Assembly (NCBI GenBank): GCA_013214945.1
Contig: JABSRT010000007.1
Coordinates: 149,413 to 213,412, forward strand
Source: Gammaproteobacteria bacterium
GTDB taxonomy: Bacteria > Pseudomonadota > Gammaproteobacteria > Enterobacterales > Psychrobiaceae
Direction: 5' to 3'
DNA length: 64,000 bases
Shown: positions 16,980 through 24,408 of the stretch, one piece after another
How the letters are laid out: each line of letters opens with the position of its first letter
Position numbering within the stretch: the stretch's first letter is position 1
Notes under the pieces: generated by a model
Seen by the model: the letters and a program-made list of their open reading frames with translations, nothing else
Database searches by the model: none
What the model was told of the DNA's origin: nothing
Made by a program: the position numbers and the translations under genes

Positions 16980-17387
16980 TTAATTGGTCCTAGTCTGTTG
17001 AGTAATAAGATTAATAGTGGCGATTTGATGCTGCCTAATAACATTTAATACGGTATCTAGGTAGCCAGCGGTCACCTGTTGGTCGACATGTAAATTAATA
17101 CTATTAGGAACATCTTTAGCGATCGCTTGGCCAAATTGCTCTACTGACATCTTTGTTTCATTCCAATAAATATCGTTGCTCAGGGTCAAGGTGATTTGGA
17201 CCGGTTGCGCAGTAATAGGGTGGTCAATCTGAGCCGCCACGGGGTGATTAAGCTCAACCGGAATAGAAGGTTGAATTGAGCCAGCCACCATAAAAAATAT
17301 TAATAATAAAAAAACAATATTGATCAACGGAATAAGCGCATCATCAGATTGCTTTTTACGTGGTGCTTTTACGCTTAAAAGGCTCAT
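16980..17387 (-). CDS. exbD: ExbD/TolR-family protein with Asn at the usual membrane Asp (second ExbD)
   Basis: A 135-residue protein with one membrane helix (about 18-38) and a periplasmic domain, the ExbD/TolR layout. The helix reads ALIPLINIVFLLLIFFM. Asn23, encoded at 17319-17321, occupies the position of the proton-carrying Asp of ExbD (Asp25 in E. coli). The preceding exbD gene retains Asp, so the operon encodes one canonical and one Asn-type ExbD. This suggests a heteromeric channel or a structural role for this copy. It starts three bases after the first exbD stop and abuts tonB. Confidence 0.9.
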   Translation of the reverse strand: MSLLSVKAPRKKQSDDALIPLINIVFLLLIFFMVAGSIQPSIPVELNHPVAAQIDHPITAQPVQITLTLSNDIYWNETKMSVEQFGQAIAKDVPNSINLHVDQQVTAGYLDTVLNVIRQHQIATINLITQQTRTN

Positions 17388-17390
17388 CGG

Positions 17391-17864
17391 TTAATCTTCG
17401 CTCTTATCGTGCAATACATTACCCAAGGTAACTTGCGTTATGTTGGCCGCTTTTAGTTGGGTTAGGGTGGTCATAATTGTTTGCACATCAATTTGTGGCT
17501 GTGGAATTAATACCGTGGCCAAGCTTGGGTCGAGCACCGCAATTAAGTCGGCTAACGCGTTAAATTCTTGCGCGTGTTTATCATCGGTTAAAGCCGTTGT
17601 TAACAGTGAAAATGTCTTATTTTCTCTGATGATAACTAACTGGGTTTTTTCTTCGCTGACCAGTGAGTCGCTACCAGCATTAGCCGTTTGTAATTCAAGC
17701 TTATGCCACTTTATAAACGTCGAGGTCAGCATGAAAAACATTAATAAAATGAATACCACATCAATCAATGCCGTTAAGCTAATGGCTTTTTTTGCGCGCT
17801 TTTTTGTTGATAACGACGCTGCCAATGACGGGGTCGCCGATGATAAATTTAAGCTGTTGCTCAT
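17391..17864 (-). CDS. exbD: ExbD proton-channel subunit (first, canonical)
   Basis: This 157-residue ExbD/TolR-family protein has a cytoplasmic N-terminal tail rich in Lys (KKRAKKA), a membrane helix (about 30-50) containing SLTALIDVVFILLMFFM with the conserved Asp35, and a periplasmic domain. With ExbB it forms the proton-driven motor that energises TonB. The start overlaps the exbB stop (ATGA), showing translational coupling. The periplasmic domain is longer than in the second copy. Assignment to TonB rather than Tol follows from tonB and the siderophore receptor downstream. Confidence 0.93.
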   Translation of the reverse strand: MSNSLNLSSATPSLAASLSTKKRAKKAISLTALIDVVFILLMFFMLTSTFIKWHKLELQTANAGSDSLVSEEKTQLVIIRENKTFSLLTTALTDDKHAQEFNALADLIAVLDPSLATVLIPQPQIDVQTIMTTLTQLKAANITQVTLGNVLHDKSED

Positions 17865-18586
17865 GAGGCGTTTTGCAATGTGCTGGTGGCCGGGCTAGTA
17901 GTGATTTGCTTGTTCGTAGCGCTAGCTTTGTCATTGGCTTTGATGGTGGCTTGCAAGGTAAATAGCCAGCTAAGATCGTCTTGGATTTGCTCCGTTTCAA
18001 CTTCAACTCGACGCTCTAACCAGCTATGCGCTATTGATACTGGGATCGCAACGGCCATGCCGACAGCGGTGGTTAATAACGCCTGCCAAATACCACCCGA
18101 CAATATCGCTGGGTTGACTTGCGAACCTGCGGCTTCCATGGCTTTAAATGCTTCGATCATGCCGAGCACTGTGCCTAATAATCCAAGTAATGGTGCAATC
18201 ATTGCGATCACTTCTAATACCCGTAAAAAGCTGTGAAGCTGGCTAATTTCCAATTGTGCTAATCGTACTGACTCTGCTTTAGCGCTTTGGTCATCGAAAT
18301 CAGCGTTATCAAATAACTGTAATGTTTTGGCAATGATTTTTGAGCGCGGATTCGCTTGGCCATTGACTAATACTAAGGCTTGGCTGCGGTGATTATTCGC
18401 CAGCAGTTTTCTGGCCTGAACCGCACTGGTATTAGATAGTTTTAATACTGCCCAAAATTGCCATGTTTTAAAGAAAAAAACCGCAACAGCGACGATAGAG
18501 CAAAGTGCTAATGCCCAAATGACGGCACCGCCTTCGATTAAAAAATTAAAAAACATAAACATTGGATCTAATAAAGAACTGGCCAT
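17861..18586 (-). CDS. exbB: ExbB proton-channel subunit (MotA/TolQ/ExbB family)
   Basis: This 241-residue protein has three membrane segments: about 15-37 (IWALALCSIVAVAVFFF), about 128-150 (AMIAPLLGLLGTVLGMI) and about 170-192 (WQALLTTAVGMAVAIPVSIA). The family motif APLLGLLGTVLGMIEAF is present, as is the Thr-containing third helix that faces ExbD. First gene of the train exbB-exbD-exbD-tonB-receptor. A Fur-box-like sequence lies about 140-160 bases upstream in the divergent region shared with a LysR gene, so iron repression is likely. The C-terminal tail is Ala/Thr/Ser rich and probably disordered. Confidence 0.94.
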   Translation of the reverse strand: MASSLLDPMFMFFNFLIEGGAVIWALALCSIVAVAVFFFKTWQFWAVLKLSNTSAVQARKLLANNHRSQALVLVNGQANPRSKIIAKTLQLFDNADFDDQSAKAESVRLAQLEISQLHSFLRVLEVIAMIAPLLGLLGTVLGMIEAFKAMEAAGSQVNPAILSGGIWQALLTTAVGMAVAIPVSIAHSWLERRVEVETEQIQDDLSWLFTLQATIKANDKASATNKQITTSPATSTLQNAS

Positions 18587-19018
18587 TTTAATACCTCTTA
18601 AGCTAATTAATTTGCATTGTTATTGCTGATAAAGCGCTCTGGTCTGCTCCAGAGAATTTAGACTTCATTTGGATCATCACTAAATAAATAAAAACGCAAA
18701 GCTAAATATGATCGTTAATCGCAAGTCGAATGATTATCATTTGACTCTTGTGTTATAATAATACCGCCTAAAAATTAAGTTTTAGAAAGAATCTCGCTAA
18801 AATATGTTTTGATTGATGTGAACTTAGCGCAAAGTCTAATTTAAAAGTAAGTTTATTATGTTATAAATCAGCCGTTTTCTAAGTCGATTGAGAATTGGTA
18901 TCTCGGCTTAGCCTGCTAAAAACCCGCACATAATAAGAGCTTAATATAGGAATGAATAGTGAGTTTTTACTTACATCACTATGAAGTGGAACTTAATAAT
19001 TGATGAATAAATAATCAG
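18587..19018. other. Divergent regulatory region between exbB and a LysR gene
   Basis: A 432-base AT-rich region carrying the promoters of the minus-strand exbB operon and the plus-strand LysR gene. The only strong motif seen is the Fur-like palindrome at 18726-18744. No small ORF is convincing. Confidence 0.6.
18726..18744. promoter_or_regulatory. Fur-box-like operator upstream of exbB
   Basis: The central 13 bases AATGATTATCATT (18729-18741; AATGATAATCATT on the other strand) match the core of the classic Fur consensus GATAATGATAATCATTATC without a mismatch; the outer bases do not match (13 of 19 overall). It fits iron-dependent repression of exbB-exbD-exbD-tonB and the downstream receptor, and perhaps of the LysR gene. 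Confidence 0.72.
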
Positions 19019-19924
19019 ATGGATAGTAATTTTATAAAACGGCTTAAACTAATGGCCATTTTTTGTCATGTAATTGACAGTGGTTCAATGCGCCAAGCGG
19101 CAAAAAATTTAAATATGACACCGTCAGCTGTCAGTCAGTTCATAACTCAGTTAGAAACAGAATTAGGGATCACGTTAATTTACCGCTCAACCCGCAAGAT
19201 AAGTTTGTCGGAGGCGGGTTTAAATTATTACAAGCAAGGGCAGCAAATGTTATTGGCCGCAGAGCGAGCCGATAATGTGATTAGTGAACAAAAAGATAGC
19301 CTCGACGGTGAATTACGGATATCTGTACCTGTTGGCATGGCGACTAATCCGCTAGCCGAAGCGCTGGCCGATTTATTAAAAAGTCAGCCAAAACTTAATT
19401 TAAGCATTATTGCCAGTGACGAATATGTCGACCCAATTGCCGAGCGAATTGATATTGCGATTAATGTTGGTCAGCCTGCCGATTCAGGGTTTATTTATCA
19501 TTATTTAGGCGATCCCGCGCGACATTTTTACGCCAGTCCTGAGTATTTACGGCTACATGGGCGCCCGGTAGTGCCTGCTGATCTAGAGCAGCATACTTGG
19601 TTAGGGTTAAGAAATAACTGCGCATTAAATCAAACCGTTTTGACTAAAGCTGGCAGTGATAGTATTAACTATACGCCTAAACTTAGAATGCAGTTTAACG
19701 ATCTTAACTCGATGATTGCGCATGTTAAAGAAGGGCTTGGCATTGCAGTATTGCCGCAGTTAGAAATTAAACGACTCATTGGCACCGGTGAGCTGGTGTC
19801 GGTATTAGATGATTGGTCAATGCCGGGGTTTCATCTGTATGCGCTGACCATGGATAAAAAACTGTCATTAAAAGTTAAAGTAGCGCTTGATACGCTTAAA
19901 GACTATTTTAATAAGCAAGTTTAA
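19019..19924 (+). CDS. LysR-family transcriptional regulator
   Basis: A 301-residue LysR protein. The winged helix-turn-helix lies at about 10-70 (SGSMRQAAKNLNMTPSAVSQ, then LETELGITLIYRSTRKISL), with a periplasmic-binding-like effector domain at about 95-295. It is divergent from exbB, with 432 bases between, so it may control the iron-uptake train and itself. LysR proteins usually respond to a small metabolite; none can be named. It is the only plus-strand gene between 7467 and 27685. Confidence 0.9.
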   Translation: MDSNFIKRLKLMAIFCHVIDSGSMRQAAKNLNMTPSAVSQFITQLETELGITLIYRSTRKISLSEAGLNYYKQGQQMLLAAERADNVISEQKDSLDGELRISVPVGMATNPLAEALADLLKSQPKLNLSIIASDEYVDPIAERIDIAINVGQPADSGFIYHYLGDPARHFYASPEYLRLHGRPVVPADLEQHTWLGLRNNCALNQTVLTKAGSDSINYTPKLRMQFNDLNSMIAHVKEGLGIAVLPQLEIKRLIGTGELVSVLDDWSMPGFHLYALTMDKKLSLKVKVALDTLKDYFNKQV

Positions 19925-19998
19925 TTAGCAAGTTTAATATGTAAAATAGTGCCGCGTAAGTGCCAGATGTAACACGGGGTTTCATCTGGCGCTGGTCG

Positions 19999-20469
19999 TT
20001 ATTTGGCGAGTAAATTGTCAGGTAAATTCCAGCTGGTAATTAGCTGTTCACCTTGCCAGTTTTCAATGGTTAGCCATACCTTATGGGTTGCTTGTAAAGC
20101 TTCAGGAGCAATGGCGTGAACATGTTGGCCGTGTTGGCTGCCATGTAAAATACCGTCAGTGCCCGCTTGTAAAGTAGCAAGTGGCAGCGCTGCTGCGCCG
20201 ATGTTTAAATAAGCTTGGCGGATTTGCGCGATATCACCTTGTTTGAATATAAGCATGAAATCTTTTACGTAACTTTCATCATGCATATAAGGTTGTTTTA
20301 AATCAAAAGGCATTGGGCTAATTTCGTAAGCGCCTATTTGCTTAGCTGGCCAAAGCGCAGGAAATTCAGGTGCTAATGACTGATAGAAAAACCAACAAGG
20401 TAAAATCAACACCAGCGCATTCAATTTGTATTTGTGGCGATGCCACAGTGAGTTATTAAGACGTGCCAT
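19999..20469 (-). CDS. Small membrane-anchored protein of a PepSY/TonB-receptor cluster, function unknown
   Basis: A 156-residue protein with a basic N terminus (LWHRHKYKLN) and one membrane helix (about 17-31), then a probable periplasmic domain containing GSQHGQHVHAI and two Trp-containing segments near the C terminus. No catalytic motif was recognised. Its ATG overlaps the stop of the PepSY gene (TAATG), so it is translationally coupled and likely works with that protein in handling the cargo of the TonB receptor. The His-rich GSQHGQHVH stretch might bind metal; this is inference. Confidence 0.75.
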   Translation of the reverse strand: MARLNNSLWHRHKYKLNALVLILPCWFFYQSLAPEFPALWPAKQIGAYEISPMPFDLKQPYMHDESYVKDFMLIFKQGDIAQIRQAYLNIGAAALPLATLQAGTDGILHGSQHGQHVHAIAPEALQATHKVWLTIENWQGEQLITSWNLPDNLLAK

Positions 20470-21674
20470 TAGTGACCCCCTGATTGTAAAATGTCAGCTG
20501 GCTGCAAAGAGTCAACGGGTTGCGATGTCGTGGCGACGGGTTGTTCGCGTCGACCCGCTTTAACCGTGCGACTGCCCCAGATTAAAAAGCCAGTAATTGA
20601 CATGCCGCTTAATAAAATGCCAAAAACAAACCAAATAAACTTGGTAAATAATCCACCAATAGTCCCGTAGTGTAATGGGTCGGCAATGTGCATTAACGTT
20701 TGTAGTAGGGTCATGTTATGCGGTGCTATGTCGCTTTCAATCACGCCTGTCCAGGGGTTTATCGTCAATTTATATGCGGTGCTGTCGTAAAAGATAAAAT
20801 CACCCGTGCCAGACAGGTGGTAGTTATCGCGGTTATGCTCAGGCAGCATGACGTAACTGGTTTTAAAGTCAGGGTAGCGCTGTTTGGCAATAGCGATAGC
20901 GTCTTGCAATGATACTGGATTAGCAGGAATGCTAGCGTTGTTGGTCGTCACTTCCTTCATCGGGACTTGGCTGACGGGGATTAAAGGCGCATGCGGCTCA
21001 ATATCCACTTGGTTATGCCAAAAGATAGCTTGAGTTAAATACCACAATCCTGAGATGCTCATCAGTACCAAAAACCACATTGACCACACACCGGCGAGTC
21101 GGTGTAAATCGGCTAATAATGTCTTTTTTCCTTGGTGAAATCGTAGCTTAGGTTGGGTAAAAGCGCGCCAGAAATTTTTATAAATCATCAGTCCTGTTAT
21201 TAACGCGCCGAGCATGACAAATGCCATTGCGCAGACTAAATAATAACCGACACTGTAACTGTTTTGCCACGGAAATAATAACCAGCCATGCAACGAGCGC
21301 ATAAAACCAATAAAGGTAATGTCTTGGTTTATCTGTTGTATGTCACCGCTGTATTGATTGACGTACGCAATAGCGTAAGGTTTGTCGCTATCGGTAAAAA
21401 CAATCGGCGTCACTAAATACGATTCCCGTTTCATGACCGAACTAATTTTTGCCGTCGGGTAAGCTTGTTGGACTATCTCAACTAACTCGTTAACAGGCTT
21501 TGCTGGTAGCTGCTGCGGGTTAGTCGCTCGTGCTGCTTGATTGGTTAACCACGTTAATTCATGACTGACCACTGAGATTGTACCGGTTAAACACACGACA
21601 CAAAATATTAGCCAAATTGGCAGTGAACACCAGCCATGCAGGTTAAACCAAAATTTATTACTAAGTTTTGCCAT
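20469..21674 (-). CDS. PepSY-associated membrane protein, putative siderophore-iron reductase (second copy)
   Basis: Start set at 21674 (MAKLSNKFWFNLHGW), giving 401 residues. GGAG lies seven bases upstream, and an upstream in-frame ATG at 21731 falls inside a terminator stem. Membrane helices are near residues 15-35, 140-165, 190-212 and 340-362. The family features FNLHGWCSLPIWLIF, SHELTWLTN and LLADLHRLAGVWSMWF are present. It is a paralogue of the protein at 7760-9070. It follows the TonB-dependent receptor at 21821-23941 after a terminator and is coupled to the 156-residue gene downstream, forming a receptor-reductase-accessory set. Confidence 0.86.
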   Translation of the reverse strand: MAKLSNKFWFNLHGWCSLPIWLIFCVVCLTGTISVVSHELTWLTNQAARATNPQQLPAKPVNELVEIVQQAYPTAKISSVMKRESYLVTPIVFTDSDKPYAIAYVNQYSGDIQQINQDITFIGFMRSLHGWLLFPWQNSYSVGYYLVCAMAFVMLGALITGLMIYKNFWRAFTQPKLRFHQGKKTLLADLHRLAGVWSMWFLVLMSISGLWYLTQAIFWHNQVDIEPHAPLIPVSQVPMKEVTTNNASIPANPVSLQDAIAIAKQRYPDFKTSYVMLPEHNRDNYHLSGTGDFIFYDSTAYKLTINPWTGVIESDIAPHNMTLLQTLMHIADPLHYGTIGGLFTKFIWFVFGILLSGMSITGFLIWGSRTVKAGRREQPVATTSQPVDSLQPADILQSGGH

Positions 21675-21715
21675 TTGTTCTCCAGAGGAACTTTGTGATA
21701 ACACGTATAAGTAGA

Positions 21716-21749
21716 AAACCCACGCTAACAATTTCGTTAGCGTGGGTTT
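21716..21749 (-). terminator. Strong rho-independent terminator after the siderophore receptor
   Basis: A perfect 14-bp stem, AAACCCACGCTAAC (21716-21729) and GTTAGCGTGGGTTT (21736-21749), with a 6-base loop, followed on the minus strand by TTTTC. It separates the receptor gene from the PepSY gene. Confidence 0.82.
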
Positions 21750-21820
21750 GGATTATCCCCGGTAAATTAAGCACCAGAGGATAGCTATTTTTAATCGCTG
21801 ATTAGGCGATACTTGGTCGA

Positions 21821-23941
21821 TTAAAGCTGATAAGTTAGGCCCAAAGTAACATTACGCGGGGCGCCATATCTGTATTGATCAAAGAAACCTACTTGGCTGT
21901 AGTATTTTTTGTCGAACAGGTTTTCTACATTCAACTGAACCTGTAATTTGTCATTAAAATCATAACGTGCCATCAAGTTTACTAAGCTGTAGCTTTGCTG
22001 GCTTAATGTTTCTGCAGCGCTAGTAATTGGGTTGGCAACATTTTGATATTTCTCACTTTGCCAATTAAGTCCGCCGCCAATCATTAAACCTTGCAGCTGA
22101 TCTGAAAATTGGTAGGTTGAGAAAATTTTAAGTTGTTTACGTGGATGATCTGAGCTTATGACATTACCAGCAGCATCTTCGGCATTAAATTGCGAATAAC
22201 CAACACTAATATTCCAGTCGGTGCTAGGCTGGCCAACGATTTCGACTTCAAAACCTTTACTCGTCGTACCTTGCGCTGCAAAAGAAGCCTCAATAATGGT
22301 GCCTGGCACGAAATGTCCGCTGTCAGTTTGCGCTAAGTTGTCTTGATCAATGCTAAAGATAGCGACCGAGGTATGCAGCATATCGTTGAGAAATGTGCTT
22401 TTTAGGCCAATTTCTTTGCTTTTACCTGTTAGCGGATCAAGGAAATCGCCATTACGATCAATCGCAGTTTGTGGCTTGAAAATTTCGGTATAACTGGCAT
22501 AAAGTCGGTGATCGGCTGTCAGATCATAAAGCGCGCCAATATAAGGTACTAGTACCCCGTTATCACCAAAATCTACTGCTGCTCCGTAGCTGGTACCCTG
22601 ACGTTGCCAGTTTGACAAGCGAGCACCGGTAATTAATTTTAAATTATCGCTTAAACTTAAGCGAGTCGCCGCGTAAAGCCCTTTTTGCTCGGTTTCAAGA
22701 TCGGCCGCTACGGTACTTTCGGTTGCCCATTGCGGCTCTGCATATGAGCCATCCCATTGATTAAAATCACCGGTTGCTGCTGAACTTATCACCGCAAAGG
22801 TATTGGTAGTGGCTTGCTGCTTGCTCATTAGCGCGCCAACCACGAATTCATGCTCATGATTTAATAAAACAAAATCGCCTTTTAAACGAACATCAATGCT
22901 GTTTTGTGTGCTGCTACCGTTACTGTTATAAGCCCAAGCGTTTAGTCCTGTACCGTTGGCAGAATCGGGGGTGCCATAAAGGTAAAGTAACTTAGATTCT
23001 TGATTGTGCTCAATGTGATTGAAGTTGGTAATTAGCTGCCAGCCATTATTGAAAAAATGCTCAAGGTTGGCAAAATAATTGTTACTGGTGGTGTCCCATT
23101 GGGTCCAGTCTGCTGCGGTGGTAGTAGAGCTATCCCAGTTGGTACGACTGCCATCGCTATACCAGGGCGCTAAATTGCCCCACGTTGGTGAGGTTGGGGT
23201 GTTTTTCTGCTGGCTAGCACCGACGCGAAGCAAGGTGTCAGGACTTAGATCTGCTTCGACAACACCGTAAAATACTTGAGTTTGCTCTTGGTAAAGCTCA
23301 AGGAACGAGTCCGCTTGTTGATATTTAGCGACAACTCGTGCGCGGATTGTGCCGGCTTCATTTAATCCAGACGCTAAGTCAGCCGTTAGTTGACGTTTAT
23401 TCCAGCTGCCAATACTGCTGTTAAGGTAGCCTTCAAACTCAGCGCTGTCTGCATGTTTGCGTACTAAGTTGATTGACGCAGAAGGGTCGCCAGCACCAGT
23501 GAGTAAACCAGTAGCACCACGGACAAATTCAATGCGATCGTAAATGGAAACATCGGTAATCGTTTCGCCAGAATCACCGGCTAAACTCCAAGCCAGTGGC
23601 ACACCATCTACTTGATAGTTTTCAATGTCAAAACCACGCGCTTGAAACGTGTTACGGACGTTATCGACTTCTTTAACTGAGATACCTACCGCACTAACTG
23701 CAACATCGGCTAGGCTATCGAAGGCTTGATCTTTAATTCTTTGGGCGGTCATTACACTAACAGACTGCGGCGTTTCTCTTAAGCTAAGCCCTAATCCGGT
23801 TGCGGTATCAATGTTCTCACCGACTGTGTATACACCCGTGACTGTAATTTTTTCAGTTTGTTCGGTGGCCAATGCCAAGCTTGGATTTAAAGCAAAATTA
23901 ACTGCAACAACCAGTGGCAGTAATTTAAAACGCAGCTTCAT
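21821..23941 (-). CDS. TonB-dependent siderophore receptor (FhuE/FpvA-like)
   Basis: This 706-residue protein has a signal peptide (about 1-25, LALAT), TonB-box-like EKITVTGVY, a plug (about 50-170) containing LRETPQSVSVMTAQRI, FQARGFDIENYQVDGVPLAW and IEFVRGATGLLTGAGDPSAS, and a beta-barrel ending in LGLTYQL. This plug pattern is typical of the TonB-siderophore family that includes FhuE and FpvA, receptors for hydroxamate or mixed ferric siderophores. A 15-of-19 Fur-box match lies 49 bases upstream of the start, so iron-repressed expression is well supported. PepSY and a small accessory protein follow. The exact siderophore cannot be stated. Confidence 0.93.
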   Translation of the reverse strand: MKLRFKLLPLVVAVNFALNPSLALATEQTEKITVTGVYTVGENIDTATGLGLSLRETPQSVSVMTAQRIKDQAFDSLADVAVSAVGISVKEVDNVRNTFQARGFDIENYQVDGVPLAWSLAGDSGETITDVSIYDRIEFVRGATGLLTGAGDPSASINLVRKHADSAEFEGYLNSSIGSWNKRQLTADLASGLNEAGTIRARVVAKYQQADSFLELYQEQTQVFYGVVEADLSPDTLLRVGASQQKNTPTSPTWGNLAPWYSDGSRTNWDSSTTTAADWTQWDTTSNNYFANLEHFFNNGWQLITNFNHIEHNQESKLLYLYGTPDSANGTGLNAWAYNSNGSSTQNSIDVRLKGDFVLLNHEHEFVVGALMSKQQATTNTFAVISSAATGDFNQWDGSYAEPQWATESTVAADLETEQKGLYAATRLSLSDNLKLITGARLSNWQRQGTSYGAAVDFGDNGVLVPYIGALYDLTADHRLYASYTEIFKPQTAIDRNGDFLDPLTGKSKEIGLKSTFLNDMLHTSVAIFSIDQDNLAQTDSGHFVPGTIIEASFAAQGTTSKGFEVEIVGQPSTDWNISVGYSQFNAEDAAGNVISSDHPRKQLKIFSTYQFSDQLQGLMIGGGLNWQSEKYQNVANPITSAAETLSQQSYSLVNLMARYDFNDKLQVQLNVENLFDKKYYSQVGFFDQYRYGAPRNVTLGLTYQL

Positions 23942-23989
23942 ATAATGGTCCCATTTATTATTAATAGAAAAAAGAAGCGCAATGCTAAT

Positions 23990-24008
23990 GTAAATGATAA
24001 TCGCTATC
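23990..24008. promoter_or_regulatory. Fur box upstream of the siderophore receptor
   Basis: GTAAATGATAATCGCTATC matches the 19-bp Fur consensus at 15 positions and lies 49 bases upstream of the receptor ATG, a normal place for a Fur operator. A second Fur-like match (13 of 19) is at 24107-24125, so two Fur dimers or a nested operator are possible. Confidence 0.75.
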
Positions 24009-24106
24009 TATAACTGTTTTTGACGGTTACTGATACTATTTTGTCATTTAATTTTTGTTACTTATTTAACTAGTTGAAATGTAAGCACTATAACAGGCTG
24101 TTCTAT

Positions 24107-24125
24107 GTAAATGGTAATGATTGTT
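24107..24125. promoter_or_regulatory. Possible second, weaker Fur-like site
   Basis: GTAAATGGTAATGATTGTT matches the Fur consensus at 13 of 19 positions. It is about 100 bases further from the receptor than the better site. It is compatible with secondary Fur binding but could be chance in AT-rich DNA. Confidence 0.4.
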
Positions 24126-24366
24126 AATATCGATATTATTAAGGGTGTGCTGAGACGATTTGTCTTAATAATTAGGCAGGGGACAAAAAATGGCTAAAAG
24201 ATCGCTGATCCGGCTATTTTTTGTCAGTAACAGAGGTTTAGCGTTACGAGCTAATTACAGAGCGAATTCAATGAGGAACCAATTGTGGCGGTGAAACAAT
24301 GGCACCTGTATTTCTGGATTATTTTATCAATGTTGCGCTGGTAACGGCGTAACTTGAATTTTTAAC

Positions 24367-24398
24367 TATCAGCGCACTAAACCGATAATGCGCTGATA
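24367..24398 (-). terminator. Stem-loop after the orphan TonB-dependent receptor
   Basis: TATCAGCGCA (24367-24376) and TGCGCTGATA (24389-24398) form a perfect 10-bp stem with a 12-base loop, 10 bases past the receptor stop on the minus strand. The following bases are A/T rich but not a T-run, so termination is probable from position rather than certain. Confidence 0.5.
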
Positions 24399-24408
24399 TG
24401 CTATTACC

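Larger units (their letters stand above)
23942..24408. other. Regulatory region upstream of the siderophore receptor
   Basis: A 467-base gap. It contains a good Fur-box match at 23990-24008, a weaker one at 24107-24125, and a stem-loop just after the stop of the next receptor gene (24367-24398). The middle part (about 24130-24360) shows no ORF or clear motif. Confidence 0.6.

Noticed and set aside
17440..17898. A 152-codon plus-strand frame opposite exbD and exbB
   Set aside because: The minus-strand ExbD and ExbB domains and their coupling are clear. The plus frame has no domain and a Cys/Val-rich random-like composition.
21675..21731. N-terminal extension of the second PepSY protein
   Set aside because: It would place the start inside the stem of a strong terminator. 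The ATG at 21674 has a good GGAG site and begins the family-typical sequence.
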